A DNA stretch of 64,000 nucleotides. Origin: Tomitella biformata AHU 1821. Its GTDB lineage: Bacteria; Actinomycetota; Actinomycetes; Mycobacteriales; Mycobacteriaceae. Numbering within the stretch: position 1 is the stretch's first letter; each line of letters opens with the position of its first letter. The position numbers and the translations under genes were made by a program. Positions 52,153 to 62,239 of the stretch are shown piece after piece. The stretch is taken from contig NZ_BAVQ01000009.1 of NCBI RefSeq assembly GCF_000524475.1, forward strand, positions 62,001 through 126,000, read 5' to 3'. The notes beneath the pieces were generated by a model that did not search any database, was not told the origin of the DNA, and saw only the letters and a program-made list of their open reading frames with translations.

Positions 52153-53193
52153 TTAGAAGGTGGAGGCGTCGATGACGAAGCGGTACCGGACGTCGGAGGC
52201 CAGCACGCGCTCGTAGGCCTCATTGATCTTGTCGGCCCCGATGACCTCGATCTCGGAGCCCAGGCCGTGCTCGGCGCAGAAGTTGAGCATCTCCTGGGTC
52301 TCGCGGATGCCGCCGATGAGCGAGCCGGCGTAGGTGCGGCGAGCCCCGATCAGGGAGAACACGTTGAGCGAAAGCTTCTCGGGCGGCGCGCCCACGTTGA
52401 CCATCGCCCCGTCCAGCGCGAGCAGGCCCAGGTAGGCGTCCACGTCGATGTTGGCGCTGACGGTGTTGATGATCAGGTCGAAGCTGCCGCGCAGCGTCTT
52501 GAACGTCGCCGGGTCGCCGGTCGCGTGGTAGTGGTCGGCGCCCAGGCGCAGCCCGTCCTCCTGCTTCTTCAACGACTGCGACAGGACGGTGACCTCCGCG
52601 CCCATCGCGTGGGCGAGCTTGACGGCCATGTGCCCCAGCCCGCCGAGCCCCACGATCGCGACCCGCTTACCGGGGCCCGCGCCCCAGTGCCGCAGCGGCG
52701 AGTACGTGGTGATGCCCGCGCACAGCAGCGGCGCGGCGACGTCGAGCTCGATGCCGTCGGGGATGTTCAGCACGAAGTCCTCGGTCACGACGATGTGGGT
52801 GGAGTACCCGCCCTGCGTGATGGTGCCGTCCCGGTCGAGGGCCCCATAGGTGCCGATGTTGCCGGCGAGGCAGTACTGCTCCTCGCCCTGCTGGCAGTTG
52901 GCGCACTCGCGGCAGGAGTTGACCATGCAGCCGACGCCGACGCGGTCGCCAACTTTGTGGCGGGTGACCGCGGAGCCGACCTCGGCGACGATCCCGGCGA
53001 TCTCGTGGCCGGGGGCCAGCGGGAGCTTCGGCGCGCTCCACTCGCCGCGGACGGTGTGGATGTCGGAGTGGCAGATGCCGGAGAACTTGATGTCGATCAG
53101 CACATCGTGGGGGCCGACATCTCGCCGCTCGATGGTCGTCAGGGAGAGCGGCTCCGTGACGGAGTGGGCGGCATACGCCTTGACGGTGAGCAT
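52153..53193 (-). CDS. adhC: NADP-dependent cinnamyl-type alcohol dehydrogenase
   Basis: 346 residues, CAD/YahK/AdhC branch of zinc MDRs. Catalytic zinc ligands in SGICHSD and GHE, structural zinc cysteines in [15 protein letters not shown], the typical GGYSTHIVV and [21 protein letters not shown] motifs, and Rossmann [20 protein letters not shown]. Reduces a wide range of aldehydes with NADPH; in mycobacteria the orthologue is called AdhC. TTAGGAGA precedes ATG 53193. Stands alone between the MaoC and ArsR genes. Confidence 0.88.
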   Translation of the reverse strand: MLTVKAYAAHSVTEPLSLTTIERRDVGPHDVLIDIKFSGICHSDIHTVRGEWSAPKLPLAPGHEIAGIVAEVGSAVTRHKVGDRVGVGCMVNSCRECANCQQGEEQYCLAGNIGTYGALDRDGTITQGGYSTHIVVTEDFVLNIPDGIELDVAAPLLCAGITTYSPLRHWGAGPGKRVAIVGLGGLGHMAVKLAHAMGAEVTVLSQSLKKQEDGLRLGADHYHATGDPATFKTLRGSFDLIINTVSANIDVDAYLGLLALDGAMVNVGAPPEKLSLNVFSLIGARRTYAGSLIGGIRETQEMLNFCAEHGLGSEIEVIGADKINEAYERVLASDVRYRFVIDASTF

Positions 53194-53272
53194 GGTTCTC
53201 CTAATGGTCGACTGATCGGGGAGGGTGGCACAGGCAGGTGGCGCCGAGGGTAATCCTTCCCCGACGCGCCAG

Positions 53273-53593
53273 CTACCGGGCCTTCAAGATCGCCTCGAGC
53301 AAACCCGGGAACCGCTCGTCCACCGCAGCGGTGCGCAGGCTGTTGAGGATCGCGGTGCCCCGATACTGCTGGGTGATCACTCCAGCCTCCCGCAGCACCC
53401 GGAAGTGGTGGGTGGAGGTTGATTTGCTCACCGGCAGCTCGAAGGCGATGCAGGCTTGGTCGTCATGGCCGTCAGCTAGTTGCCGCACGATGGTCCGCCG
53501 CACGGGGTCGGCCAGGGCGGCGAGGACGGCGTCGAGCGTCAACTGCTCGGGCGTTGGATGTTCGAGGCGGCGCATGCCCGCAGTATCTCTCAT
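53273..53593 (-). CDS. ArsR-family regulator, CyeR-like
   Basis: 106 residues (100 from a second ATG at 53575). Winged HTH with [16 protein letters not shown] and [22 protein letters not shown] single Cys (position 48, or 42 from the later start) sits just before the recognition region, as in CyeR of Corynebacterium glutamicum, an ArsR-type redox-sensitive repressor of the old yellow enzyme Cye1 whose Cys-43 is involved in sensing. It is divergent from an OYE gene with a long palindrome between them, which strongly supports the same role. Confidence 0.85.
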   Translation of the reverse strand: MRDTAGMRRLEHPTPEQLTLDAVLAALADPVRRTIVRQLADGHDDQACIAFELPVSKSTSTHHFRVLREAGVITQQYRGTAILNSLRTAAVDERFPGLLEAILKAR

Positions 53594-53612
53594 TTTCCAC
53601 TCCCCGATGGTG

Positions 53613-53653
53613 CTAGTACGAGTTTGATCGTACTACGATGTAACTCGTACTAG
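53613..53653. promoter_or_regulatory. operator between CyeR-like and OYE genes
   Basis: CTAGTACGAGTT (53613-53624) and AACTCGTACTAG (53642-53653) are perfect 12-bp inverted repeats with a 17-base centre that itself contains CGTACTACG. Lies 19 bases from the regulator start and 33 from the OYE start, so it can control both directions. Confidence 0.75.
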
Positions 53654-53685
53654 ATTGCCGAGTGCAGAATTCGAGGAGAGAATCC

Positions 53686-54777
53686 GTGACCGAGCTGTTC
53701 CGACCGTTGACACTGCGCGGGACCACCATTCCCAACCGCGTCTGGATGTCCCCCATGTGCACCTACAGCGCAGAGTCGGATGGCCTCGGCGTCGGCCAGC
53801 CCAACGACTTCCACCTGACCCACTACGGGGCCCGCGCCGCCGGTGGCGTCGGCCTGGTGATGATCGAGGCCACCGGCGTCGTGGCCGAGGGCCGGATCTC
53901 CGCCTTCGACCTGGGGCTCTGGACCAACGAGCAGGTTCCCGCCCACCAGCGGCTCGCGCGGGCCATCGCCGAGGCCGGGGCGGTGCCCGGCATCCAGCTG
54001 GCCCATGCCGGACGCAAGGCCTCCACCGAACGGCCCTGGCTGGGTGGGAAGCCGGTTGCAGCGGCCGACGGCGGCTGGCCCACGCTCGCCCCGAGCGCGG
54101 TGCCCTTCCCCGGAAGCCCGGCGCCGTCCGCCATGACCAGAGCAGATATCTCCGCGGTCGTCACGGCCTGGGCAGACGCGGCGCGCCGCGCGCTGGAAGC
54201 CGGCTACGAGGTCGTCGAGGTCCACGCCGCCCACGGCTACCTGCTGCATTCGTTCCTCTCGCCGTTGAGCAACACCCGCACCGACGAGTACGGCGGCACC
54301 CTGGAGAACCGATCGCGGATAGTGCTGGAAGTCCTCGACGCCGTCCGTAGTGTCTGGCCCGCTGGCAAACCAGTGTTCCTGCGGATCTCCACCACCGACT
54401 GGGTGGCGGAGGATGCCGAGGACGGCCGGGATTCCTGGACGCTGGCGGACGCCACCGCACTGGCCGGCTGGGCCCGCGAGCACGGCGCCGACCTCATCGA
54501 CGCCTCCTCCGGCGGCCTGGTGCCGGCGCGGATACCGAACACCGCCGACTACCAAACCACGAACGCGGCGCTGCTCAAGGCCGGCAGCGGCGCCGTTGTC
54601 GCCGCCGTCGGGCGCATCACCGACCCGATGCACGCCAACGAGCTGCTGGTCGCAGAATCGGCCGACGCGATCTTCCTCGGCCGCGCTCTGTTGCGCGACG
54701 CCTCCTGGGCCAACAACGCGGCCACCGCGCTCGGCGCCCAGGGCCGATACATGCCCCAATACGCGTACGCCGTCTGA
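53686..54777 (+). CDS. NADPH dehydrogenase, YqjM/Cye1-like old yellow enzyme
   Basis: 363 residues. N-terminal FRPLTLRGTTIPNRVWMSPMCTYSA carries the Cys of the YqjM/thermophilic-like OYE class (SPMCTYSA), followed by LTHYGARAAGGVGLVMIEATGV, active-site HAAHGYLLHSFLSPLSNTRTDEYGG and C-terminal FMN site. Reduces quinones and enones with NADPH. Clearly different from the two island OYEs. GTG 53686 with GGAGAG eight bases upstream is preferred to an ATG at 53662 lacking a site. Probably redox-induced through the adjacent ArsR repressor. Confidence 0.9.
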   Translation: MTELFRPLTLRGTTIPNRVWMSPMCTYSAESDGLGVGQPNDFHLTHYGARAAGGVGLVMIEATGVVAEGRISAFDLGLWTNEQVPAHQRLARAIAEAGAVPGIQLAHAGRKASTERPWLGGKPVAAADGGWPTLAPSAVPFPGSPAPSAMTRADISAVVTAWADAARRALEAGYEVVEVHAAHGYLLHSFLSPLSNTRTDEYGGTLENRSRIVLEVLDAVRSVWPAGKPVFLRISTTDWVAEDAEDGRDSWTLADATALAGWAREHGADLIDASSGGLVPARIPNTADYQTTNAALLKAGSGAVVAAVGRITDPMHANELLVAESADAIFLGRALLRDASWANNAATALGAQGRYMPQYAYAV

Positions 54778-54795
54778 TCCCGGAGGGCCCACATC

Positions 54796-55467
54796 ATGAA
54801 GGACACACACCCCATGCGAGTTTTCCAGATCGGCGCGGCCGGCGGCGTCGGCTCACGCCTGGCCACGCTCCTACGCGACCACGGCCATGAGAGCACCGGC
54901 ATGCACCGCCGGCCCGCCCAAGCCGACACTGTCCGCGCGACGGGCGCCACGCCGGTCTTGGGGGATTTGATTGCCGACAGCACCGCGGACCTGGCCGAAA
55001 AATTCCGCGGGCATGATGCCATCGTCTTCTCCGCCGGCGCGCACGGCACCGGCATGGACCAGACCACCTTGATCGACGGCGAGGGCCTGGAGAAGGCGGC
55101 CGACGCGGCAGCGCTCGCCGGGGTGTCCCGCTTCGTTCTCGTGTCGGCCTTCCCCGAGGCTGCCCGCGGCCAGGGCGCGAGCGAGGGGTTCGAGCACTAT
55201 ATGCGCGTCAAGAAGAGCGCCGACGTGTATCTGAGCCGCACTGGCCTGGACTGGCTGATCGTCCGCCCCGGGCTGCTCAGCGACGAGCCGGGCGACGGAG
55301 CCGTGACCGCCGGGCTGGCCATCGACTACGGGGTGACTCGCCGGGACAACGTCGCGGCGTTCATCGAGGCCGCGCTGTCTGCACCGGCTCTGAACAGGGT
55401 CATCGTCGAACTCACCGACGGGCCGACCTCGGCGGCAGACGCCGTCGCCGCCCTCATCGCGGGCTGA
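54796..55467 (+). CDS. NAD(P)H-binding atypical SDR (NmrA/SDR_a5-like)
   Basis: 223 residues. N-terminal Rossmann motif IGAAGGVGSRLATLLRDHGHE at about 12-32, then HRRPAQAD and VLGDLIADST, with FVLVSAFPEA and YMRVKKSADVYLSRTGLDWLIVRPGLLS later. Lacks a clear YxxxK, as is normal for atypical SDRs that bind NAD(P)H as sensors or reductases. It follows the OYE gene by 18 bases with GGAGG, so it should be induced with it as part of a redox response. Confidence 0.85.
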   Translation: MKDTHPMRVFQIGAAGGVGSRLATLLRDHGHESTGMHRRPAQADTVRATGATPVLGDLIADSTADLAEKFRGHDAIVFSAGAHGTGMDQTTLIDGEGLEKAADAAALAGVSRFVLVSAFPEAARGQGASEGFEHYMRVKKSADVYLSRTGLDWLIVRPGLLSDEPGDGAVTAGLAIDYGVTRRDNVAAFIEAALSAPALNRVIVELTDGPTSAADAVAALIAG

Positions 55468-55506
55468 CCGACCCCACACTGCCGCCGCGATCATTACTAT
55501 GGCCGT

Positions 55507-56181
55507 GTGCCCACGTCTTCATCGCCGACCTCCGTTGAGCCGACCCCGTCGCCAACGTCCAATGACGATCAGCCGCCCTACGGGTCGAGGGGGAATCCGG
55601 AGCCGTCTGGCCGCGTGCTGCCCTGGCTCCTGCTGATCGCGGGCCTGCTCGGCGGGCTCGCGTCGTTCATCCTCACCTGGGAAAAGGTCGAGCTGCTCAT
55701 CGACCCCAACTACGTCCCATCGTGCAGCTTCAACCCGGTGCTGAGCTGCGGTTCCGTGATGGACACCCCGCAGGCCTCCCTGTTCGGGTTCCCCAACTCG
55801 CTGCTCGGCATCCTGGGCTTCGCCATGGTCGTGGCCACCGGCGCCGCGATGCTCGCCGGGGCGCGGATGGCCGCCTGGTACTGGATGACGCTGTGGGTGG
55901 GCCTGACGGCCGCGGTCGTGATGGTGCACTGGTTGATCTACCAGAGCCTGTACACCATCGGCGCCCTGTGCCCGTATTGCATGGTCGTGTGGGTCACGAC
56001 GATCCCGCTGTGGTGGTGGGTGACCCTGCGCAACGTGAACTACCTGGCGAAGTCGCCGCGGGCCCAGGGCGTCGCCCGGTTCCTACGCAAGACCAGCCTG
56101 GTGCCACCGATCGTGTGGGCGATGATCATCGTCACCATGATCGCGGATCGGTTCTGGTACTACTGGGAGACGCTGCTCTAA
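55507..56181 (+). CDS. vitamin K epoxide reductase family protein
   Basis: 224 residues with a Pro/Ser-rich N-terminal tail and about five membrane segments. Conserved loop Cys pair in CSFNPVLSCGSVM and catalytic CPYC at about residues 158-161 identify a VKOR homologue, which in actinobacteria reoxidises the extracytoplasmic DsbA-like thiol oxidase and donates electrons to menaquinone. GTG 55507 is the start. Ends directly against the convergent amidohydrolase gene, leaving no intergenic space. Confidence 0.9.
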   Translation: MPTSSSPTSVEPTPSPTSNDDQPPYGSRGNPEPSGRVLPWLLLIAGLLGGLASFILTWEKVELLIDPNYVPSCSFNPVLSCGSVMDTPQASLFGFPNSLLGILGFAMVVATGAAMLAGARMAAWYWMTLWVGLTAAVVMVHWLIYQSLYTIGALCPYCMVVWVTTIPLWWWVTLRNVNYLAKSPRAQGVARFLRKTSLVPPIVWAMIIVTMIADRFWYYWETLL

Positions 56182-57927
56182 CTACCGGCCCGCCCGCAAG
56201 AAGCTGCCGGTGCGGCGGTTGCCCAGCACCTCGGCCTCCGCGCCCTCGCCGAAGACATACTCGCCGCCGATGAACACTGCGGTGACGGCCTCGTCGTTGC
56301 GGTTGACCATGCGGGAGAGGTTCTCGTACTCCGGCACCACGGCCTCGGCGTAGGAGTCCAGCGCGGCGTCGAGGTGCGCCGGGTCGAGCACCACGACGTC
56401 GGCGCGGTCGCCCTCGCGCAGGTGGCCCGCGTCGAGCGAGTACCAGTCGGCAAGCTCCCCGGTCAGGCGGTGCACCGCCTGCTCGACGGTCATGAAGGGC
56501 GTGCCCGCCAGCTCCGCGTCGTGCACCCGGCGCAGCAGTCGCAGCCCGAAGTTGTAGAACGCCATGTTCCGCAGGTGTGCGCCCGCGTCGGAGAAGCCCA
56601 TCTGGACGCCGGGGTCCGCCGCGAACTTGTTGAGGACCTCGGGCCGGTGGTTCGAGATCGTGGTGCGCCACCGGACCTTGTCGCCGTGCTCGACGACGAG
56701 GTCCAAGAACACGTCCACCGGGTGCACGCCGCCGCGGTCGACGCCGACCTGGCCGAAGGTCTTGCCGAGCACGGACGCGTCGGGGCACTCGACGATCTCG
56801 GCGTCGAAGAAGTCGCGGTGCCACACGCGGGGCCCGTACTTCTTGCCGTAGTCCTTGCGGAACCGGCGCCGGTAGCCCTCGTCCGACATCAGCGCGCGCT
56901 GCTGCTCCAGCCGGTTCGACAGGTCCAGCGCGGCCGCCCCGGAACCGAACTCCTCGAAGACCACCAGGCCGATGCCGTCGGAGTACACCTCGAACGGCAC
57001 CGGCAGATGCTGCCACCGGAAGTTCCCGCCGAGGCTGTTGATCACCCGCGCCACCACCGGGAACAGCAGTGCGATGCCGGGGATCGACTTGAAGTCGGCC
57101 GCCGAGAGCAGGCTGGTCTTGAGTGGCTTGCGGAAGACGCCCAGGCTGCTCAGCGCCATGACCATGATCGAATGCGGGCGGCTCGCATCCGGCCCGGCCT
57201 GCAGTGCCCGGCCGCGACGCCGCAGAATCGCGTTGAGACGGCGGCGTTCCCGGTTTGTCGCGTAGGTGGACGGCAGCGTCCTCGAGCGGCAGACCTCGCC
57301 ATCGAGCCTGTCGAAGCGCAGCTGCTGCGAGGACATGCCCACGAAGCCGGCGTCAAGCGCCTCGGCGAGCATGGCCTCCATCGCCGCGAGCTCGACCGGG
57401 GAGGGCTTGACGTCCTTGCGGGTGGCCCGGTCCAAGCCCATCTCCGCGGCGCGCAGATCCGAGTGGCCGATGAACGCCGCCACGTTCGGCCCGAGCGGCA
57501 GCGACTCGAGGGCCGCGATGTACTCCCGCGCCGACGTCCAGCTCTCGCCGCCCTCGAGCGCCGCCACCACGAACTTGCGGGGGATGGCCTCGACCCGGCC
57601 GAACAGGTCGCCGGCATCAGCGGGGCCGACGTGGATCGTGGACAGCGAGCAGGAGCCGAGCAGGATCGAGGTCACCCCATGGCGCACCGACTCTTTGAGG
57701 CCGGGGCTGAGCAGGACCTCGACGTCGTAGTGCGTGTGGATGTCGACCATGCCGGGGATGACCCACTTGCCGGCGGCGTCGACGACCCGCGCGCAGCCCG
57801 CCTCGTCCAGCGCGGTGGCCGAGACCGCGGCGACCCGGCCGTCGCGCAGCCCGAGGTTCCGGATCTCGGACCTGCCACCGGCGCCGTCGAACCACCGGCC
57901 GTTCTTGATGATCGCGTCGTAGCTCAT
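56182..57927 (-). CDS. amidohydrolase, N-acyl-D-amino-acid deacylase-like
   Basis: 581 residues of the metal-dependent amidohydrolase superfamily. N-terminal beta sandwich with IKNGRWFDGAGG, then GMVDIHTHYD (metal-binding HxH), long barrel with ..FIGHSDLRAAEMG, and C-terminal MGFSDAGAHLRN (metal Asp) and ADVVVLDP. The nearest named group is N-acyl-D-amino-acid deacylase, but many actinobacterial members next to acyl-CoA synthetase genes have unknown substrates. ATG 57927 has GAGAGG upstream and lies inside a longer open frame overlapping the next gene. Confidence 0.85.
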   Translation of the reverse strand: MSYDAIIKNGRWFDGAGGRSEIRNLGLRDGRVAAVSATALDEAGCARVVDAAGKWVIPGMVDIHTHYDVEVLLSPGLKESVRHGVTSILLGSCSLSTIHVGPADAGDLFGRVEAIPRKFVVAALEGGESWTSAREYIAALESLPLGPNVAAFIGHSDLRAAEMGLDRATRKDVKPSPVELAAMEAMLAEALDAGFVGMSSQQLRFDRLDGEVCRSRTLPSTYATNRERRRLNAILRRRGRALQAGPDASRPHSIMVMALSSLGVFRKPLKTSLLSAADFKSIPGIALLFPVVARVINSLGGNFRWQHLPVPFEVYSDGIGLVVFEEFGSGAAALDLSNRLEQQRALMSDEGYRRRFRKDYGKKYGPRVWHRDFFDAEIVECPDASVLGKTFGQVGVDRGGVHPVDVFLDLVVEHGDKVRWRTTISNHRPEVLNKFAADPGVQMGFSDAGAHLRNMAFYNFGLRLLRRVHDAELAGTPFMTVEQAVHRLTGELADWYSLDAGHLREGDRADVVVLDPAHLDAALDSYAEAVVPEYENLSRMVNRNDEAVTAVFIGGEYVFGEGAEAEVLGNRRTGSFLRAGR

Positions 57928-57947
57928 CGTCGTGCCTCTCTCAGCGT

Positions 57948-59606
57948 TCACAGGGTGATCTGATTGCGGATTGCTTTGCCGGTCGCGTTGCGCGGCAAAG
58001 GATCTGTCGTGATCCGCCAGCGCGATGGGACCTTGAAATAGGCGATCCGCTCCGCGGCGAACTCCCGCAGCTCCTCCTCCGTGGCGGCCATCCCGGGGCG
58101 CAGCACCACCACCGCGGCGACCTCCTCCCCGAGGTCCTCGTGCGGGGCGCCGATCACCGCGCACTCGGCGACGGCGGGATGCTCGTCCAGGACCTGCTCG
58201 ACCTCGATGGGATAGATGTTCTCGCCGCCACGCAAAATCAGGTCGGACCGCCGGCCCACCATCCGCAGCCGCCCGTCCTCGAGCACTCCGTAGTCGCCGG
58301 TCCGGAGCCAGCGGTCCGCGGTGATCGCGCCCGCGGTCGCCGCGGGGTTGTCCCAGTAGCCGAGCATCACGTAGGGGCTGCGGGCGCAGATCTCCCCCTC
58401 CTCCCCATCCGCGAGCACCTGCCCGAACGGGTCCCGGATCTCCACCTGGACGCCGACGATAGGCCGGCCGAGGGTGCCCGGGAACGCCGCCAGCTCCGGG
58501 GGCGTGGCGACGGAGATCGCGGTGCTGGACTCGGTGAGCCCGTAGCTGTCCACCAGGGCGTTCCGCGTGAACGGCAGTTTCTCCCGGAGCCGCTGCTGGA
58601 ACTCCGGCGAGGACGGCGCGGAGGCGAGGGCGAAGGAGGTCAGCGAGGACAGGTCATACTGCGTCAGGTCGTGCTCCATCAACCGGCCCACCAGGGTGGG
58701 GACCGCCGCCCAGTTGGTCACCTTCTCCTTCTCCACGAGCTGCAGCATGCGGTCGACGTCGAAGGCGCCCTCGTAGATCACCACTGCCCCGCCCGTCGCC
58801 AGCCGCGGCAGCGCCAGGTTGTTCAGGCTGGCCGTGTGGAACAGCGGCGCGGTGAGCAAATACCGAAGATCGCTCGGCGCGGTCGAGTTCGGGTCGCCGC
58901 CGATGAAAGCCGCAAGGAGAGCGTCGCTGTGGCGGTGGTAGTCGATAACCGCTAGGAGGCTCCGGTGTGATTGCACCGCGCCCTTGGGTCGGCCGCTGGT
59001 CCCGCTGGTGTAAAGGATCAGCGCGGGATCGTCCTCGTCGACGTCCGTCGTGGGCAGGTCCGCGCCCGCGAACTCGGCGATCAGGCGCGGGAGGTCCTCC
59101 TCCATCGTCAGCAGCGGCACACCCTGCCCCTCGATGCGTGCGGCGCGCTTGGCGTCGGCGATCACGACGGTCGGCCTTGTGTGGCCGATGCCGTACTCGA
59201 TCTCCCGCGGAGCCCACCAGGCGTTATAGCCGACGGCGACCGCCCCGAGCGTCTGCGCGGCCCAGAAGGCGACGAGCCACTCCGGGACATTGGCGGCGAG
59301 GATCCCGACGCGGTCACCCTTGCCGACCCCGTACTTGTCCCGCAGCGCGGCGGCGAGCGCGGCGACGGCCGCCCCGTGCTCGGCATAACTCATTCGGCGG
59401 CCCGCGGTGACGAGGTAGTCGCGATCCCCGTAGCCGAGGGAGGCCGCGAGCACCTCGCCGAGCGAGCGGTCGCGGTTGCGCATCACGGGCATCGGCACGC
59501 CGAGCACATCCTCGATCTGCTGCTCAAAGCGCCCGCCTGGGCCCATCAGGCCCCCCATCACCTTCGCGATGTGTTGCTGGGCGGCTTGCTGGGGATCAGC
59601 GGTCAC
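57948..59606 (-). CDS. fatty acyl-CoA synthetase (FadD-like)
   Basis: 552 residues, adenylate-forming family. A3 motif [13 protein letters not shown] at about 199-211, A5 YGLTESSTA at about 358, A7 [13 protein letters not shown] at about 430, catalytic Lys in [12 protein letters not shown] close to the end. Activates a fatty or other carboxylic acid with ATP and CoA. GTG 59606 preceded by AGGAG fits better than the longer ATG/ATC-rich extension. Located 20 bases upstream of the amidohydrolase gene, so the two form an operon; divergent from no regulator but near an XRE-cupin gene. Confidence 0.9.
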   Translation of the reverse strand: MTADPQQAAQQHIAKVMGGLMGPGGRFEQQIEDVLGVPMPVMRNRDRSLGEVLAASLGYGDRDYLVTAGRRMSYAEHGAAVAALAAALRDKYGVGKGDRVGILAANVPEWLVAFWAAQTLGAVAVGYNAWWAPREIEYGIGHTRPTVVIADAKRAARIEGQGVPLLTMEEDLPRLIAEFAGADLPTTDVDEDDPALILYTSGTSGRPKGAVQSHRSLLAVIDYHRHSDALLAAFIGGDPNSTAPSDLRYLLTAPLFHTASLNNLALPRLATGGAVVIYEGAFDVDRMLQLVEKEKVTNWAAVPTLVGRLMEHDLTQYDLSSLTSFALASAPSSPEFQQRLREKLPFTRNALVDSYGLTESSTAISVATPPELAAFPGTLGRPIVGVQVEIRDPFGQVLADGEEGEICARSPYVMLGYWDNPAATAGAITADRWLRTGDYGVLEDGRLRMVGRRSDLILRGGENIYPIEVEQVLDEHPAVAECAVIGAPHEDLGEEVAAVVVLRPGMAATEEELREFAAERIAYFKVPSRWRITTDPLPRNATGKAIRNQITL

Positions 59607-59732
59607 GGCTGCTCCTTCAGGTGGTTGGTCATGGCACGAGCGTCGCACGTCCGCGGCCAGAATGTGACGTCCGACATAGACTAGCGTCCACTGGCGCATT
59701 ATCAAGTGATCGACGAGGGCCAGCCGCCACGC

Positions 59733-60305
59733 CTATTCGTGGGGGCGCAAGTGGGAGCGCTGGCCCTCATGGTTGAGGATGCAGAGGATCTCCGCCGGTC
59801 CCCCGAATGCCTTGATCGCATGTGGGATCATCGTGGAGAACTCGGCGGCCTGGCCCGTCTCGACCCGGATGATGCGCTCGCCCAGCAGCAGCGCGACGGT
59901 CCCGGACAGCACCGTGAACCAGTCCTTGCCCGGATGCACGCCCATCTGATCGCGACCTCCGCCCAGCGGCTCCTCGGTGACGCGGATCTTCGCGACCGTC
60001 GTGCCCTCCGCTCCCCGGTTGAGCAGCCAACTCGTCTGCCCGCGCCGCTCGTCGCGCTGAGGCCGGATCACCACGTCGTCGTCGTCGATCGACTCCACCA
60101 ACTGATCGAGCGTCGTCCCCAGCGCCCGGGCCAGGGAGGTCAGCTGGTCGAGGCTGATCCTGCGGTGGCCGGTCTCGATGCGGCTGAGGGTGGATGGACT
60201 CAGGAAGGCCCGTTCGGCGAGGCGGTCCAGTGACCAGCCGCGGGCCTGCCGCAGGCTTCGGATCCGCATGCGGACGGTGCTGTCCAAATCGCTTTCTTGC
60301 GTCAT
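59733..60305 (-). CDS. XRE regulator with C-terminal cupin domain
   Basis: 190 residues. HTH_3 domain at about 13-67 (RQARGWSLDRLAERAFLSPSTLSRIETGHRRISLDQLTSLARAL) and a cupin at about 110-180 (..MGVHPGKDWFTVLSGTVALLLGERIIRVETGQAAEF). XRE-cupin proteins respond to a small metabolite and often control amino-acid or polyamine genes. The ATG at 60305 precedes the HTH closely, without a strong ribosome site. Divergent from the methyltransferase gene with only 47 bases between, and it probably regulates that gene. Confidence 0.88.
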   Translation of the reverse strand: MTQESDLDSTVRMRIRSLRQARGWSLDRLAERAFLSPSTLSRIETGHRRISLDQLTSLARALGTTLDQLVESIDDDDVVIRPQRDERRGQTSWLLNRGAEGTTVAKIRVTEEPLGGGRDQMGVHPGKDWFTVLSGTVALLLGERIIRVETGQAAEFSTMIPHAIKAFGGPAEILCILNHEGQRSHLRPHE

Positions 60306-60352
60306 ACGCAAGATGGTACCCACTAGGAGCAAAGCGCGGTTACCGTGGAGGC

Positions 60353-61204
60353 ATGGCAACTTCGCACCACGCTCACACCGGCCACAACCACTCGGGCCAT
60401 CAGGTCCCCGGCCCAGACGACCACGCCATGGCGGAGATGCTGGAGCTCGACGCCGAGGTGCTGCAGGACTACCTCGCCGAGCTGACCGGCTGGCTGGGCG
60501 AGCTGTCCGATGGCGAACCCCGCCGCATCATCGACCTGGGAGCCGGACCCGGCACCGGTGCGTTCGCCCTGGCCCGGCAGTTCCCGCAGGCCGAGGTCAC
60601 GGCCGTCGACGTCTCTCCCCTTCTGCTGCACCGACTCTCCACGCGGGCCGCGGCGCTCGGATTGTCGGCGCGCGTCACCGGCCTCGAGGCCGACTTGGAC
60701 GCGGGCCTGCCTCCGCTCGGCGACGCCGACCTGGTCTGGGCGGCGTCCTCCCTGCACCACATGTCCGATCCGGATCGGGTGCTGGCCGACGCGTTCGCGG
60801 CGCTGCGCCCGGGCGGCCTGCTCGCGGTGACCGAGATGCACTTCTTCCCGCGCTTCCTGCCCGCCGATATCGGCGTCGGGCCGCCGGGACTCGAGGAGCG
60901 GGTCCACACGGCGCTCGACACCTCGCCCTTCGTCGACTGGACCGAGAACCTGGTCCGGGCAGGATTCACCATCGAGGCCGCGCGCCCCTTCGAGGTCCAG
61001 CTGGCCAATCCCGGGACCGCTGCCGCCCGCTACGCCGAGATTTGCCTGCGCCGCCTGCGCTCGCACCTCGACGGCCAGGTCTCCGCGGAGGACCTGGCGT
61101 CCCTCGACACCCTGCTCGACGTCGATGGGCCGCGCACATTGGCCCGGCGCTCCGACCTCGACGTCCGGACCACTCGGACCACGTGGGCGGCCCGACGCCC
61201 CTGA
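60353..61204 (+). CDS. SAM-dependent methyltransferase with His-rich N terminus
   Basis: 283 residues. Motif I IDLGAGPGTGAFALAR at about 58-73, motif II TAVDVSP, and the post-II VWAASSLHHM, a class I methyltransferase. The first 25 residues are rich in His (HHAHTGHNHSGH), which could bind metal. GGAGG lies unusually close to ATG 60353. Controlled with the divergent XRE-cupin regulator, probably as its target. Acceptor molecule unknown. Confidence 0.88.
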   Translation: MATSHHAHTGHNHSGHQVPGPDDHAMAEMLELDAEVLQDYLAELTGWLGELSDGEPRRIIDLGAGPGTGAFALARQFPQAEVTAVDVSPLLLHRLSTRAAALGLSARVTGLEADLDAGLPPLGDADLVWAASSLHHMSDPDRVLADAFAALRPGGLLAVTEMHFFPRFLPADIGVGPPGLEERVHTALDTSPFVDWTENLVRAGFTIEAARPFEVQLANPGTAAARYAEICLRRLRSHLDGQVSAEDLASLDTLLDVDGPRTLARRSDLDVRTTRTTWAARRP

Positions 61205-61236
61205 GCATCAACTCCATGGCCAGCGGGTGCACACCG

Positions 61237-61296
61237 CGAGCGTGTAGAGGAACGTGCAGGTTTTCGCGAAATCCTGCACGTTTCGCTACACGCTCG
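61237..61296. repeat. 60-bp palindromic repeat, left copy
   Basis: Imperfect long hairpin beginning CGAGCGTGTAGAGGAACGTG and ending CTACACGCTCG, with a TTTCGCGAAA-type loop region. It lies between the convergent ends of the methyltransferase gene and the DUF559 pseudogene and can serve as a bidirectional terminator. Nearly the same sequence recurs at 62240-62297. Confidence 0.8.
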
Positions 61297-62222
61297 CGCC
61301 CGCGGCCGCCAGGTACTCCCATGCGCGCCCGGTCAGTGTGGCTGTCAGCCGATACAGCAGCGTCTTGTCGACGGTGACCACCCGCCAGCCCGTCTCGAAG
61401 TACATGGCGTAGCGGTTGACGTCGTAATTCCGCTGCTCCTCGGAATCGCCATGCCATTGGCCGTCGTACTCAAAGCCGACCTTCCACTCCGCCCAGCCGA
61501 GGTCGAGGTGGGCGAAGAGGCGGCCGTTGGTGTCCAGCACCGGGACCTGCGTCTCCGGGCGCGGAAATCCATTTCGGATCAGGAGCAACCGCAGATGCGT
61601 CTCGGGCGGCGACTCCGCGCCACCGTCGACAAGTTCCAGGGCCTCCCGCAAGCGGCGCAGGCCCCCAGCGCGGGGATGCGCCGCGGCGACCTCCTCGATA
61701 TCCGGGCGGGCTCCATCCGCAGGCGATTGCACAGCGCGTCGAGCAGCACCACCCGCTGGTCCAGGTCCCTCTGCGAATTCGGGTCCCACCGCGGCTGCGC
61801 CGACGCCGGCCACCGTCCCAGGTCTAACCCCGTCCTCGCCGCCGACGTCACCCGCATGCCCTGTGCCCGGACGATCTCGTCCTCCGGCAGGTCCATCCGA
61901 TGCACCGTCAAACCGTCGCAATCCCCCGCCCCGCCACTGCGCGGCCGGATGAGCACCGCCGGCTCGGCATCGAAGTCCCGCCAGCGGGCATCGACCCGTC
62001 GTCGCTGGTCTAGATACCGCACCCCCAGCACGGCCGCCGCGGACCGCCGCCCAGCACTCCCGAGCCCTGGCAGTACTCCCACGCGGCCTCAGCCTTGACT
62101 CGTGCGGTGACGTCGACCGCCGGATCCACATACACGCCCCGCAGCAGCCGCTGGAACTTCGCCCTGCGATGCCCGGTCACCCCATGATCGGCCCCGCGGA
62201 ACGGCCTTAAGAAATCCCCCAT
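61286..62222 (-). pseudogene. DUF559 (VSR-nuclease-fold) protein, frameshifted
   Basis: The protein is split over three frames. The N-terminal part starts at ATG 62222 (MGDFLRPFRGADHGVTGHRRAKFQRLLRGVY), the middle part (VRAQGMRVTSAARTGLDLGRWPAS) lies in a second frame and the C-terminal nuclease-like domain (ALELVDGGAESPPETHLRLLL, ..VGFEYDGQWH, ..GWRVVTVDK) in a third, ending at 61286. DUF559 proteins share the very-short-patch-repair endonuclease fold and are multicopy in mycobacteria. Two frameshifts near 62050-62080 and 61650-61690 make the gene nonfunctional unless the read has errors. Confidence 0.78.
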
Positions 62223-62239
62223 ACCGCCGATCATGCATC

